Shown one piece after another: positions 14,954 through 24,172 of a stretch of DNA of 64,000 nucleotides (position 1 is the stretch's first letter; the number at the start of each line of letters is the position of its first letter). Source of the stretch: an uncultured Oscillibacter sp. (GTDB lineage Bacteria > Bacillota > Clostridia > Oscillospirales > Oscillospiraceae); the NCBI GenBank assembly GCA_950097265.1, contig CATNDJ010000005.1, forward strand, positions 1 through 64,000. Reading direction: 5' to 3'. The position numbers were made by a program, and so were the translations under genes. The notes beneath the pieces were generated by a model. It had not been told where the DNA came from. It saw nothing but the letters and a program-made list of their open reading frames with translations, and searched no databases.

Positions 14954-17900
14954 CCAACCAGTACCTGTTTCGTCGCAGCGCCAGCCCTCCTCCGTGAGGT
15001 ACATGAACCCGCAGAGGCTGTAGGTTCTGGCGCCCTCGGGAGCGTCCGGGCCCTCCCAGGGCGCGGTGTCGCCCAGCATCAGCCCGTTCAGCGCCCGGTC
15101 GTTTTCCGGGACGAATACCGTGGTGTAGGAGAAGGCAAAGCGCTCATGGCCCCGGGTAAACTCCGGGTAGAAGCTGTCCCGCTCCTCCTCCGTCAGCTCG
15201 TCCAGCCAGTCCGGGAACGAGATATCTTCAATCTGCACGTAGGTACAGGCGTACATACTGCCGGGGGAGACCTTCAGCTTGGTCTTCTCATAGCTGTCCG
15301 CCCACAGCTGAACAATTTTTTCCCGGCTCAGGTCCCGGTCATAGACGCGGATGACGGGGGACAGGCCCGCCAGCTCCGCCTCGTCGTACCAGGAGCGCAT
15401 GTAGTAAAAGATATTCTCATAGGGATGGCCGCCCGGGTCCTCCCTGGGCTCCGCCCGGAGCCAGACGGGGCCCAGCCGAAAGGCGGAAAGCAGGACCAGG
15501 CCGCTGTCCGGCCAGAAGCGGAAGTTCAGGTCCCCGTCGGAGCTTGCAAACAGCAGGGATTCGGCGGGCACGCCGCCGGGGTCCTCCGCGTAGCTCCAAT
15601 CGTAATGTGCGGTGAAGCCGCGGGCCAGGCTGGGCCCGTTCCCATCCTGGGGGTCTGCGTCGTACCGCCCGCCGCCCCGGGAGGCCAGCAGGTCCATGCT
15701 GACGGTATCCGCTTTCATGAGCCGCTCCATCGCCGCCTGGGCAAGGTCCGCGGCGGGGGCGACGGAGGTTTCCGCTTGAAGGGTGGCGGTGCCCAGGTAG
15801 ACGTCAAAGGGCTTCTCCCGGGAGAACTCCCGGAGCTTTTCCCGGACGAACTCCGGAGAGAGATCAAGGCCGCCCTCCTGCTGGAAGCAGCCGAGGTACG
15901 TCAGGTCCGCGCGGTATTTCGAGAGGCTCCGGAACATCAGCCAGAGGCCCTGGGAGGAGGGAGCGGCCCAGTGGTCCTGGCCCCCTTCGCCCAGCGCCGG
16001 GGCGTCCTGGAGCTCCGGCGTGTGAAACTCATAGGAGACCTGCCGGAAGACATAGAACATCTTGTCCACCGTCAGCCCGTAGCCCGCGCCGATACCGGTG
16101 ATGCGCCAGTCGTCATAATACGGATAACTGCTGGGATACATGCCGTCCGAAATGTAGGGAAGGTTGGTCTGGTAGAAGATATCCTCCACCGCCATCAGGG
16201 CGGCGTCTATGATTGGGCTGGGCTCGTCCGGCCACTCGACAAAGTGACCGCTGAAATGCCGCTGGTCGTTGTAAATCAGAAGGTTTTCCCCGTCGAAGTA
16301 CAGCGTCCGGTATTGGAAGACCGGGGTGGGGAAGTCCGCGTCGGAGGGATAGGAGTCGTCGGCCCGGAAGGGCATGGAGCGGGTGGCGGGGTCCCAGTTG
16401 TCAAAGCGGAAGAAGGTTCCCTCGGGCCAGACGGTCCACAGCAGGGACGGAAGGTCTGCCTTGTAATGCTTCCCGTCCCGGCGGAAGTAGAAGGTGTCGT
16501 TCTGGAAGCCCTGGGAGACCAGCTCGTTTTCCCCGTCCCCGTCCAGGTCCATGTGCTGGGTATCGTACTTCACTTGGGCCAGGAGAACGGGCCAGCCCTT
16601 CTCATTCAGATAGTAGTATTCGTTGGTCAGGGTCCGGTCCCGGTCGTTGGCGTCGTAGGTGATGCGGAAGCCGTCGTGGCCCAGGAGGTTGCGGAACAAC
16701 GAGGCGCTGTAGTTCCCGTCCACGCCGGGGAGGAAGGACCAGAAGGGCGTGGGGAAGGAGCTCCTGGCCAAGTGCTGGACCCCGGCGTAGATTCTGCCGC
16801 CGCCCTCGAAGAACATCAGGCCGTAGTCCCCCAGGACGCGGTCCGGGTCCTCCAGGCCCCCCAGCATATTGGGGGAGCCGTAGGGGAAGGGAAGCTCCTC
16901 CGCCTCCTGGGGCTCATAGGGCTCCAGGCCGTCCAGGGGGATGGTGACGGCGGCGTCCCAGTCGGGCTGGGCCACTTGTTTCAGGCTCTCGCAGGAGAGA
17001 ACGGCCTCCTGGATGCGGCTGATCACCTGGTTCATCAGGGACATGCCGGTGGTCTCGCCCCGCTTCAGCTCCGGGGCCCAGTCGGGGCGGCTGACGGCGT
17101 ATTCATATTGACCGTCGCTGCCGAGGATTTCCACGTTTCGGGGCAGGTAGTTCGTCTCCGGCTCCAGCCGGTAGAGGGAGCAGAGCCAGCCCATGGGGTC
17201 CGAGAGGCTGGCGGACAGAGAGTAGGACATCCCCCAGTAGACCCGGAGCAGCTCGCCCTCCTCCAGGTCGAAATGCTCCGGCGGATTCTCCGGGGTGTAG
17301 ACGATCAGCTTGGACATGATGTCACCCTCCGGGCCGCCGTAGTTTTCCAGCTCCTCTGCCAGGGCGGCCACGGCCTCGTCCACGTCGTGGAAGCGGGTCG
17401 GTTCAGGGGTCTCCGTCTTCTTGGCCCCGGTGAAGGTGACGGCGCACACCAGGGCCGCCAGGGCCACCACGGCGAACAGGGCCCGGCCCAGGCAGGTCCG
17501 GTTCTCGGCAATGCGGGTGATGCGGTCCTTGAGCTGGCGCTTCCCCGCCGTCATGGTGGTGGCGAAAAGCAGGGGGTTCGCCGGGACCCTCCGCACGGGG
17601 ATGAGGGAGAGGAGCGTCCGCCCGTAGGGCACCCGCTCCGCCTCCCCTAGGCGCCGGAGGGCCCCCTCGTCACAGGCCAGCTCACAGTCCGTCCGGGAGG
17701 CCAGGGCCGCCCACCAGACCAGGGGGTCGAACCAGTAGACCGCCAGGCACACCGCCCGGAGCAGGGACCAGAGGGGATCCCAGTGCCGGGCGTGGGTCTC
17801 CTCGTGGGCCAGGACGTGCCGGAGGCTGTCCGGGCTCTGGAGGGCGGCGGGGGTCAGATAGACGGCGGGCCGGAACAGCCCGAAGAGGCAGGGGGAGGGC

Positions 17901-18448
17901 AGGCCGCTTTCCACCAGATAGACGGGGAGGGAGAAGCCCTCCACGGGGCAGGGCTTCCGCGCCTTGCGGAGCTTCCGCCAGAACAGCAGGTTGGACAGGA
18001 CCAGCCAGCAGGCCATGACGGCACAGCCGCCGTACCAGACGGGGCGCAGCAGGTCCTCCAGGGCGATTTGCCGGGTATAGTGCACCTTGTGGGTGGTCTG
18101 GTATTGGTCGGTGAACATGTAGGTGCTGTTGTTTGTGGCGGGCCCCAGGGCGACGCGGGGCGTTTCGCTGTAGGCATAGGGTTCCCCCGTGGTCTCTTCC
18201 GGCCGGATGAGTTCGACGCTGAAGGGCTCCACATAGAGGGACCGGCCCTCGACGCCGGACACCACCGGTTCCGCCGCCGTCAGCAGGCTGAAGCCCGCCG
18301 CCGGGAGGTTCACCGGGACCAGCAGCCGCAGCAGCACGAGGCCCCAGAGGGCGTACTGAACCCGGCGGGACAGGGCCTTTCGGAAGACCTGCCGGAGGGC
18401 CAGCAGAGCCAGAATCAGCGCCGAGGAGGTCAGCAGGATTTCCTTCAT
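14951..18448 (-). CDS. BlaR1-like M56 family membrane metallopeptidase with large unknown ectodomain
   Basis: 1165 aa. The N-terminal 340 residues are a BlaR1/MecR1-type module with membrane segments near 2-18, 35-52, 138-157 and 322-340. The zinc motif HEETH is at 215-219 and the ligand region CELACDEGAL at 255-264. The remaining 820 residues would lie outside the cell. They lack a penicillin-binding SxxK/KTG pattern, so this is probably not a beta-lactam sensor; an EF-like DLDGDGENEL stretch may bind calcium. M56 proteins sense an outside signal and cause cleavage of the partner repressor. It overlaps the blaI-type gene upstream by ATGA. Confidence 0.85.
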   Translation of the reverse strand: MKEILLTSSALILALLALRQVFRKALSRRVQYALWGLVLLRLLVPVNLPAAGFSLLTAAEPVVSGVEGRSLYVEPFSVELIRPEETTGEPYAYSETPRVALGPATNNSTYMFTDQYQTTHKVHYTRQIALEDLLRPVWYGGCAVMACWLVLSNLLFWRKLRKARKPCPVEGFSLPVYLVESGLPSPCLFGLFRPAVYLTPAALQSPDSLRHVLAHEETHARHWDPLWSLLRAVCLAVYWFDPLVWWAALASRTDCELACDEGALRRLGEAERVPYGRTLLSLIPVRRVPANPLLFATTMTAGKRQLKDRITRIAENRTCLGRALFAVVALAALVCAVTFTGAKKTETPEPTRFHDVDEAVAALAEELENYGGPEGDIMSKLIVYTPENPPEHFDLEEGELLRVYWGMSYSLSASLSDPMGWLCSLYRLEPETNYLPRNVEILGSDGQYEYAVSRPDWAPELKRGETTGMSLMNQVISRIQEAVLSCESLKQVAQPDWDAAVTIPLDGLEPYEPQEAEELPFPYGSPNMLGGLEDPDRVLGDYGLMFFEGGGRIYAGVQHLARSSFPTPFWSFLPGVDGNYSASLFRNLLGHDGFRITYDANDRDRTLTNEYYYLNEKGWPVLLAQVKYDTQHMDLDGDGENELVSQGFQNDTFYFRRDGKHYKADLPSLLWTVWPEGTFFRFDNWDPATRSMPFRADDSYPSDADFPTPVFQYRTLYFDGENLLIYNDQRHFSGHFVEWPDEPSPIIDAALMAVEDIFYQTNLPYISDGMYPSSYPYYDDWRITGIGAGYGLTVDKMFYVFRQVSYEFHTPELQDAPALGEGGQDHWAAPSSQGLWLMFRSLSKYRADLTYLGCFQQEGGLDLSPEFVREKLREFSREKPFDVYLGTATLQAETSVAPAADLAQAAMERLMKADTVSMDLLASRGGGRYDADPQDGNGPSLARGFTAHYDWSYAEDPGGVPAESLLFASSDGDLNFRFWPDSGLVLLSAFRLGPVWLRAEPREDPGGHPYENIFYYMRSWYDEAELAGLSPVIRVYDRDLSREKIVQLWADSYEKTKLKVSPGSMYACTYVQIEDISFPDWLDELTEEERDSFYPEFTRGHERFAFSYTTVFVPENDRALNGLMLGDTAPWEGPDAPEGARTYSLCGFMYLTEEGWRCDETGTGW

Positions 18449-18822
18449 GTCGCCTCGCCTCCCGCCTTGTCCAGAATGGCGGACAGCTCCGCGATGTCCG
18501 ACTCGGTCAATTGGCGGCTCTCTACCATGGCGCTCATCATCAGCCCCAGGCTGCCGCCGTAGACCTTGGAGAGAAAGTTTCCCGTCTCGTCCCGGGCGGC
18601 GTCCTCCCGCCGGAGGGCGGGGAAGTAGCGCTTGGCCTTCCCGCCCTCCTCGTGCCGGACGGCTCCCTTGGCCTCCAGCCGGGAGAGCATGGTGATGACG
18701 GTGTTTTTGCTCCAGCCGGTCTCCTCCCGGAGGGCCGCCGTCAGCTCCGTGATGGTGCTGGGGGCATGGTCCCACAGGCGGCGCATCAGCTTCCACTCGC
18801 TGTTGGACAGTTCAATCTTCAT
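18445..18822 (-). CDS. BlaI/MecI/CopY family transcriptional repressor
   Basis: 125 aa. A winged helix-turn-helix covers residues 1-75 (SNSEWKLMRRLW, then GWSKNTVITMLSRLEAKG), followed by a C-terminal dimerisation helix region, as in BlaI. It should bind the two dyads in its own promoter and be inactivated through the M56 peptidase encoded next. In BlaI the cleavage is between the two domains; the site here is not predictable by eye. No beta-lactamase or PBP gene adjoins, so its other targets are unknown. Confidence 0.93.
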   Translation of the reverse strand: MKIELSNSEWKLMRRLWDHAPSTITELTAALREETGWSKNTVITMLSRLEAKGAVRHEEGGKAKRYFPALRREDAARDETGNFLSKVYGGSLGLMMSAMVESRQLTESDIAELSAILDKAGGEAT

Positions 18823-18840
18823 AAAAACACCTCCTCAATC

Positions 18841-18894
18841 AGGTATACGTCTGTCTACCTTAAGCATAGCAGAAAGGTAGACGTTTGTCAACCT
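18841..18894 (-). promoter_or_regulatory. Autoregulated promoter with two BlaI-type operators
   Basis: Minus-strand promoter: TTGACA (18886-18891), 17 bases, TATGCT (18863-18868). Two related 20-base dyads, both starting AGGTA-ACG and ending in ACCT, lie at 18841-18860 and 18875-18894, matching in 7 of 10 arm positions each. One covers the start point, the other the -35. This is the arrangement expected for a self-repressing BlaI/MecI operon. Confidence 0.8.
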
Positions 18895-19032
18895 AAAATT
18901 GGCCTGGGGAGGGGGGACGTTTTTTTCGGAAAATCTCGTTTACCCCCTATGCAAAACCGGAAAAATACGCTAAAATAGAAATCGCTGTAAGATCCCAGAG
19001 GAACGACATATTCGGAAAAGGGAGGTCACGCG

Positions 19033-19749
19033 ATGACAAAACCTGTATACCGGCGGGTACTGCTGAAGATCAGCGGCGAGGCCCTGGCCGGAGACAAGCG
19101 CACCGGATTGGACTTCCAGATGATCGGCCGGGTCTGCGACGTGGTGAAGCAGTGCCTGGACCTGGGGGTCCAGGTGGGCCTGGTGGTCGGCGGCGGCAAC
19201 TTCTGGCGGGGGGCCAAGGACGGCGGGGGCCGCATGGAGCGCACCCGGGCGGACCATATGGGCATGCTGGCCACCGTGATGAACTGCCTGGCCGTGGCCG
19301 ACGTGTGCGAGCAGAAGGGTATCCCCGTCCGGGTCCAGACGGCCATCGAGATGCGGCCCATCGCCGAGCCCTACATCCGTTCCCGGGCCATCCGGCACCT
19401 GGAGAAGGGGCGGGTGGTCATCTTCGGCTGCGGCACCGGCAATCCCTTCTTCTCCACGGACACCGCCGCCGTGCTCCGGGCCGCCGAGATCGGCGCGGAG
19501 GTCATTCTGCTGGCGAAGAACGTGGACGGCGTGTATTCCGCCGACCCGGTAAAGGACCCCGCCGCTGTAAAATACGACACCATCAGCTATGACGACGTGC
19601 TGGCCCAGCACCTGATGGTCATGGACACTACGGCCACGTCCCTCTCCATGGACAACCATATCCCCGTGCTGCTCTTCGCCCTGAAGGACCCCGAGAACAT
19701 CGTCCGGGCCGTCTGCGGTGAGAAAGTGGGCACCATCGTCAGAGAATGA
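19033..19749 (+). CDS. pyrH: UMP kinase
   Basis: 238 aa amino-acid-kinase-fold enzyme. It has LLKISGEAL at the N-terminus, GGGNFWRG (residues 55-62), the [13 protein letters not shown] segment and the C-terminal TIVRE. It phosphorylates UMP to UDP for nucleotide, RNA and cell-wall precursor synthesis. It is followed at about 50 bases by frr. rpsB and tsf, often upstream, are absent; the operon begins here after a 210-base gap. A TAAAAT box at 18971-18976 is a weak -10 candidate without a clear -35. Confidence 0.97.
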   Translation: MTKPVYRRVLLKISGEALAGDKRTGLDFQMIGRVCDVVKQCLDLGVQVGLVVGGGNFWRGAKDGGGRMERTRADHMGMLATVMNCLAVADVCEQKGIPVRVQTAIEMRPIAEPYIRSRAIRHLEKGRVVIFGCGTGNPFFSTDTAAVLRAAEIGAEVILLAKNVDGVYSADPVKDPAAVKYDTISYDDVLAQHLMVMDTTATSLSMDNHIPVLLFALKDPENIVRAVCGEKVGTIVRE

Positions 19750-19799
19750 CTGCCGGAACCATACACAGGATTGAAAGGATTGAAAGGAGCAACCCAGTT

Positions 19800-20357
19800 A
19801 TGTTGAAGGACGAATACAAGGTATACGAGGACAAGATGAAAAAGAGCATCGACTCTGTGGCGGCGGACTTCGCCTCCGTCCGGGCGGGCCGGGCCAACGC
19901 CTCCGTGCTGGACCGGATCATGGTGGACTACTACGGCAGCCCCACCCCCATCCAGCAGATCGCCGCCATCTCCTCCCCGGATCCCCGGACCCTGCTGATC
20001 TCCCCCTGGGACGGCTCCGCCCTGAAGCTGATTGAAAAGGCCATCCAGAATTCGGACCTGGGCATCAACCCCCAGAACGACGGCAAGGCCCTGCGTCTGG
20101 CTTTCCCCCAGCTGACGGAGGAGCGCCGGAAGGAGCTGGTGAAGCAGATCCGCAAGTACGCCGAGGGCGGCAAGGTCGCCGTGCGGAACATCCGCCGGGA
20201 CGCCATGGACAACTTCAAGAAACAGGAGAAGAAGTCCGAGATCACCGAGGACGAGCTGAAGCAGGTGGAAAAGGACTTCCAGAAGCTGACGGACGAGAGC
20301 TGCAAGAAGCTGGACGAGCTGCTGGCCAAGAAGGAAAAGGAGCTGATGGCGGTCTGA
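19800..20357 (+). CDS. frr: Ribosome recycling factor
   Basis: 185 aa, exactly the usual length. It has the VRAGRANASVLDRI segment near 30, the hinge region with PISSPDPRTLLISPWD-type sequence, and the C-terminal domain-I helix with lysine-rich EKDFQKLTDES. RRF, with EF-G, splits the post-termination ribosome. The frame is open from 19746, but AAAGGAG about ten bases before the ATG at 19800 and family alignment fix the start. It overlaps uppS by one base (TGATG). Confidence 0.97.
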   Translation: MLKDEYKVYEDKMKKSIDSVAADFASVRAGRANASVLDRIMVDYYGSPTPIQQIAAISSPDPRTLLISPWDGSALKLIEKAIQNSDLGINPQNDGKALRLAFPQLTEERRKELVKQIRKYAEGGKVAVRNIRRDAMDNFKKQEKKSEITEDELKQVEKDFQKLTDESCKKLDELLAKKEKELMAV

Positions 20358-21097
20358 TGGCGGAATACAGTCCTGACACGGGGCGGCTTGCGCCGCCCCG
20401 CCACATTGCAATCATCATGGACGGGAACGGCCGCTGGGCCACCCGGCGGGGCCTGCCCCGGACGGCGGGGCACAAGGTGGGAGCCGAGACCTTCCGGAAA
20501 ATCGCCACGTACTGCAAGGACATCGGCGTGAAGTATCTGACGGTCTACGCCTTCTCCACGGAGAACTGGAAGCGCTCCGAGACGGAGGTCGCCGCCATCA
20601 TGGCGCTTTTGAAAAAGTACCTCCTGGAGGCGGTGGATACCATGGAGCGGGACCACATCCGGCTCCACTTCTTCGGGGACATGACCCCCATCGCCCCGGA
20701 GCTGCGGGCCCTGGCCCGGGAGACGGACGAGATCACGGAGCACCTGAGCGCCGACGACTTCCAGGCCAACGTCTGCCTCAATTACGGCGGGCGGGATGAA
20801 ATTCTCCGGGCGGCGCGGCGCTTCGCCGCCGACTGCGTCGCCGGGGTAAAGAAACCGGAGGAGCTGGAAGAGGCGGTCTTTTCCGGCTATCTGGACTCCC
20901 GGGGCATCCCGGACCCGGAACTGATTATCCGCCCCAGCGGGGAGCAGCGGCTTTCTAACTTCCTGCTCTGGCAGTGCGCCTATTCGGAGTTTTACTACAC
21001 GGATACCCTCTGGCCGGACTTCGACGAGGCGGAGATAGATAAGGCGATTGCGGCCTATCACGCCAGGGACCGGAGATTTGGCGGCGTGAAGAAGTAG
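20357..21097 (+). CDS. uppS: Isoprenyl transferase (undecaprenyl diphosphate synthase)
   Basis: 246 aa. The catalytic motif IMDGNGRWA (Asp near residue 22) and the later FSTENWKR and RPSGEQRLSNFLLWQ segments mark a cis-prenyltransferase. It extends farnesyl diphosphate with isopentenyl diphosphate to the C55 lipid that carries peptidoglycan precursors. dxr and ispG in the same operon make the isopentenyl units by the MEP route. Confidence 0.97.
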   Translation: MAEYSPDTGRLAPPRHIAIIMDGNGRWATRRGLPRTAGHKVGAETFRKIATYCKDIGVKYLTVYAFSTENWKRSETEVAAIMALLKKYLLEAVDTMERDHIRLHFFGDMTPIAPELRALARETDEITEHLSADDFQANVCLNYGGRDEILRAARRFAADCVAGVKKPEELEEAVFSGYLDSRGIPDPELIIRPSGEQRLSNFLLWQCAYSEFYYTDTLWPDFDEAEIDKAIAAYHARDRRFGGVKK

Positions 21098-21116
21098 GGA
21101 GAAGGGAGGAAGCCCC

Positions 21117-21914
21117 ATGAAATCAAGGGTACTGGTGGCCGCAGTGGGCATCCCGGCGCTGCTTTACGTAGTGCTGGCCGCGCCGCCCTGGGTGATGATG
21201 GCGGCGCTGTGCGTTCTGGCGGGCATCGGCGGCATGGAGCTCCAGCGTTGTGTCGGCGGCGTGAAGCGGAGCGAGCTGGTGAGTGTGAGCACCATAGCCG
21301 CTGCGGTTACGGTGGGATGGATTTATGACCGGGACCACCACCTGTCCGTCATCATCATGCTGGTAGTCCTTCTGGTTTTTTTCCACGCCATCGAAAAGGG
21401 CGGCGAGGTGAAGTTCAGCCAGATCATGGCGGGAACGGGCGGCAGCATTTTCATCGGCTGGTCCTTCTCCGCCTTCCTCCGGCTGGAGGCCTCCGGCGTT
21501 CACCGGGCCTATCTCCTCCTACCCTTCATCTTGAGCTTCGCCTGCGACACCTTCGCCTTCTTCGCCGGGCTCACCCTGGGGAAGCACAAGCTGGCCCCCA
21601 AGGTCAGCCCCAAGAAGACCATAGAGGGCTCCATCGGGGGACTGGCGGGAAATATGGCTTGCGGCCTCCTGTTCGTGTGGGTCATGGACCGCTTCTTCGG
21701 CGGCTCCCTCATTGGCTACGGCCCCATGGCTTTGCTGGCCCTTTTCTGCGGCGCGGTGGCCCAGATTGGGGATTTGAGCTTCTCCCTCATCAAGCGGGAA
21801 TTTGGGATTAAAGACTACGGACATCTCTTCCTGGCCCATGGCGGCGTGCTGGACCGCTTTGACAGCGTGCTGTTCGTGGCCCCGGTGATTGAGATTATTT
21901 TCAGCTTACTGTAA
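21117..21914 (+). CDS. cdsA: Phosphatidate cytidylyltransferase
   Basis: 265 aa, about seven to eight membrane segments. The C-terminal family signature runs from SLIKREFGIKD to HGGVLDRFDS and is complete. It makes CDP-diacylglycerol from phosphatidate and CTP, the branch point of phospholipid synthesis. AGGAGG-like GGGAGG stands before the ATG. Confidence 0.96.
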   Translation: MKSRVLVAAVGIPALLYVVLAAPPWVMMAALCVLAGIGGMELQRCVGGVKRSELVSVSTIAAAVTVGWIYDRDHHLSVIIMLVVLLVFFHAIEKGGEVKFSQIMAGTGGSIFIGWSFSAFLRLEASGVHRAYLLLPFILSFACDTFAFFAGLTLGKHKLAPKVSPKKTIEGSIGGLAGNMACGLLFVWVMDRFFGGSLIGYGPMALLALFCGAVAQIGDLSFSLIKREFGIKDYGHLFLAHGGVLDRFDSVLFVAPVIEIIFSLL

Positions 21915-21932
21915 TAGAATAGAGATGCAGAC

Positions 21933-23084
21933 ATGACAAAGACGATATCCATTTTAGGCTCCACCGGCTCCATCGGGCGGCAGACCCTGGAGGTGGCGGA
22001 GCAGTTAGGGCTGACGGTGGCCGCCATCACCGCCCACAACAATGTGGCGCTGGCGGAAGAACAGGCTCGGAAGTTTCAGCCCCGGCAGGTCATTATGACC
22101 GACGAGGCGGCGGCGAAGGACCTGAAGGTCCGCCTGGCGGACACGAAGACCCGGGTTCACGGCGGCGTGTCCGCCCTGTCCACGGCGGCGACGTTGCCGG
22201 GGGTGGATACGGTGGTGACCGCCGTGGTGGGCATGGTGGGGCTGAAGCCCACGCTGGCCGCCATCCGGGAGGGCAAGCGCATTGCCCTGGCCAATAAAGA
22301 GACCCTGGTCTGCGCCGGGGAGCTGGTGATGGAGGCCGCGGAAAAGCGGGGGGCGGAGATCGTCCCCGTGGACTCAGAGCATTCCGCCATCTTCCAGTGC
22401 GTCCAGGGCTGTCTGGACCGGGGGGAGATCCGCCGGGTGATTCTGACCTGCTCCGGCGGGCCCTTCTACGGGCTGAGCCGTGACGAGGTGGCGAAGAAGA
22501 CCCGGGCGGACGCCCTGCAGCACCCCAACTGGAAAATGGGCCCTAAGATCACCGTGGACTGCGCCACGCTGATGAACAAGGGCCTGGAGGTCATCGAGGC
22601 TATGCGCCTCTACCGCCTGCCCCTGACGAGGGTAAGCGTGGCGATCCACCGCCAGAGCATCGTTCACTCCCTGGTGGAGTTTCGGGACGGGGCGCTGCTG
22701 GCCCAGCTGGGCACGCCGGACATGCGCCTGCCCATCCGGTACGCCATGACCTACCCCCAGCGGGCGGAGTCGGCGGCGGAGCCGCTGAACCTTTTAAGCT
22801 GCCCGCCCCTGACCTTCGAGGAGCCGGACCGGGGGACCTTCCCGTGTCTGCGCCTGGCGGAAGTGGCGGCGGCCAAGGGGGGCACCGCCTGCGCCGTGCT
22901 GAACGCCGCCAACGAGGAGGCGGTGCGGCTGTTCCTGGAAGACCGCATCGGTTTTCGGGACATCTTCGACCTCACCGCCCGGGCGATGACCGAGCTGCCC
23001 GTGGTCCACAGGCCCAGCCTCTCGGATATCCTGGAGGCGGACGCCGCGGCCCGGCGGGAGGTACTGAAAAACTTTTCAAAATGA
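21933..23084 (+). CDS. dxr: 1-deoxy-D-xylulose 5-phosphate reductoisomerase
   Basis: 383 aa. It has the NADPH site GSTGSIGRQTLEV (residues 8-20), NKETLVCAGEL, the metal/substrate motif VDSEHSAIFQC, and MNKGLEVIEA. It is the first committed step of the MEP isoprenoid pathway. The ribosome site before the ATG is unusually weak (no clear AGGAGG), so translation may depend on coupling to cdsA 19 bases upstream. Confidence 0.97.
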   Translation: MTKTISILGSTGSIGRQTLEVAEQLGLTVAAITAHNNVALAEEQARKFQPRQVIMTDEAAAKDLKVRLADTKTRVHGGVSALSTAATLPGVDTVVTAVVGMVGLKPTLAAIREGKRIALANKETLVCAGELVMEAAEKRGAEIVPVDSEHSAIFQCVQGCLDRGEIRRVILTCSGGPFYGLSRDEVAKKTRADALQHPNWKMGPKITVDCATLMNKGLEVIEAMRLYRLPLTRVSVAIHRQSIVHSLVEFRDGALLAQLGTPDMRLPIRYAMTYPQRAESAAEPLNLLSCPPLTFEEPDRGTFPCLRLAEVAAAKGGTACAVLNAANEEAVRLFLEDRIGFRDIFDLTARAMTELPVVHRPSLSDILEADAAARREVLKNFSK

Positions 23085-23097
23085 GGAGCGCGTTTCC

Positions 23098-24171
23098 ATG
23101 AGTTTCATCTACGTCCTGGCGGGCATTTTCATCTTCGGCTTCCTGGTCGCCATCCACGAGCTGGGTCACTTCCTGGCGGCGCGGCTGTGCGGGGTGCGGG
23201 TCAACGAGTTTTCCATCGGCATGGGCCCGCTGCTGTGGCACAGGGAGACGGGGGAGACCCGGTATTCCCTCCGGCTTTTGCCCATCGGGGGCTTCTGCGC
23301 CCTGGAGGGAGAGGACGGAGACACCGGGGACGAGCGCTGCTTTACCCGCCAGGGCTTCTGGAAAAAGTTTGTGATCCTGGCCGCCGGGTCCTTTATGAAC
23401 CTGCTGGCCGGAGTGGCGGTCATCGCCTGCATCTTCGCCACGGCCACGGGTTTTTACGTGGACCAGGTGGCCGGCTTTTCCGAGGGCTTCCCCCTGGAGG
23501 GGGAGAATGGCCTGATGGAGGGCGACGTGATCTATAAAATTGACGGCTGGCGGACCTATCTCCGGGGGGACGCGGCCCTGTTCCTCCGGTTCAACGACGG
23601 AGAGGGCGTGGATTTCGAGGTCATCCGGGACGGAGAGAAGGTGGTGCTGAAGGACCTGCCGCTGTACCGGGGAACCTACGACGGCCAGGAGGGGCGCTTC
23701 GGATTGATGGTAGGAGCCGCCCGGGTCCCGGCCACCTTTTTGACCACGGTGAAGTTTATCGGCTACCAGACCCTGGACTTTGTACAGCAGGTGTGGTTCA
23801 GCCTAATTCAACTGCTCCGGGGCAACGTGGGCCTCTCGGAGGTCAGCGGCCCGGTGGGCATCGTCTCCACCATGACGGAGGTGGGAAACGCTTCCGAGAC
23901 GGCCCTGGACGCCTTTGAGAACATCGCTTTCTTCGGGGCTCTCATCGCTATTAACCTGGCGGTAATGAACCTGCTGCCCATTCCGGCCCTGGACGGGGGG
24001 CGCGTTTTCTTCCTGGCCGTCGACGTGCTGTCCCAGCTGCTGTTCAAGCGGAAGGTGCCGGAGAAGTACCAGGCGGCGGTGAACGCGGCCTGTTTCGTGG
24101 CCCTCATGGGCTTGATGCTGCTGGTGACCTTGAAGGACGTTGGACAGCTCTTTATGCGGGGAGGGTCTTGA
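23098..24171 (+). CDS. rseP: RIP metalloprotease RseP (site-2 protease)
   Basis: 357 aa. The N-terminal membrane helix carries the zinc motif HELGH (about 21-25). A PDZ-like domain lies in the middle (about 115-200). The third ligand motif NLLPIPALDGGR is near 283-294, followed by C-terminal membrane helices. It cleaves membrane-spanning substrates such as anti-sigma factors or signal-peptide remnants within the membrane. It is 13 bases downstream of dxr. Confidence 0.95.
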   Translation: MSFIYVLAGIFIFGFLVAIHELGHFLAARLCGVRVNEFSIGMGPLLWHRETGETRYSLRLLPIGGFCALEGEDGDTGDERCFTRQGFWKKFVILAAGSFMNLLAGVAVIACIFATATGFYVDQVAGFSEGFPLEGENGLMEGDVIYKIDGWRTYLRGDAALFLRFNDGEGVDFEVIRDGEKVVLKDLPLYRGTYDGQEGRFGLMVGAARVPATFLTTVKFIGYQTLDFVQQVWFSLIQLLRGNVGLSEVSGPVGIVSTMTEVGNASETALDAFENIAFFGALIAINLAVMNLLPIPALDGGRVFFLAVDVLSQLLFKRKVPEKYQAAVNAACFVALMGLMLLVTLKDVGQLFMRGGS

Positions 24172-24172
24172 T

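Noticed and set aside
14906..17650. A 914-codon plus-strand frame opposite the M56 peptidase gene
   Set aside because: Same cause: antisense shadow with Gly/Val/Ala-rich noise and no homology. It would also begin inside the yjbQ terminator region.
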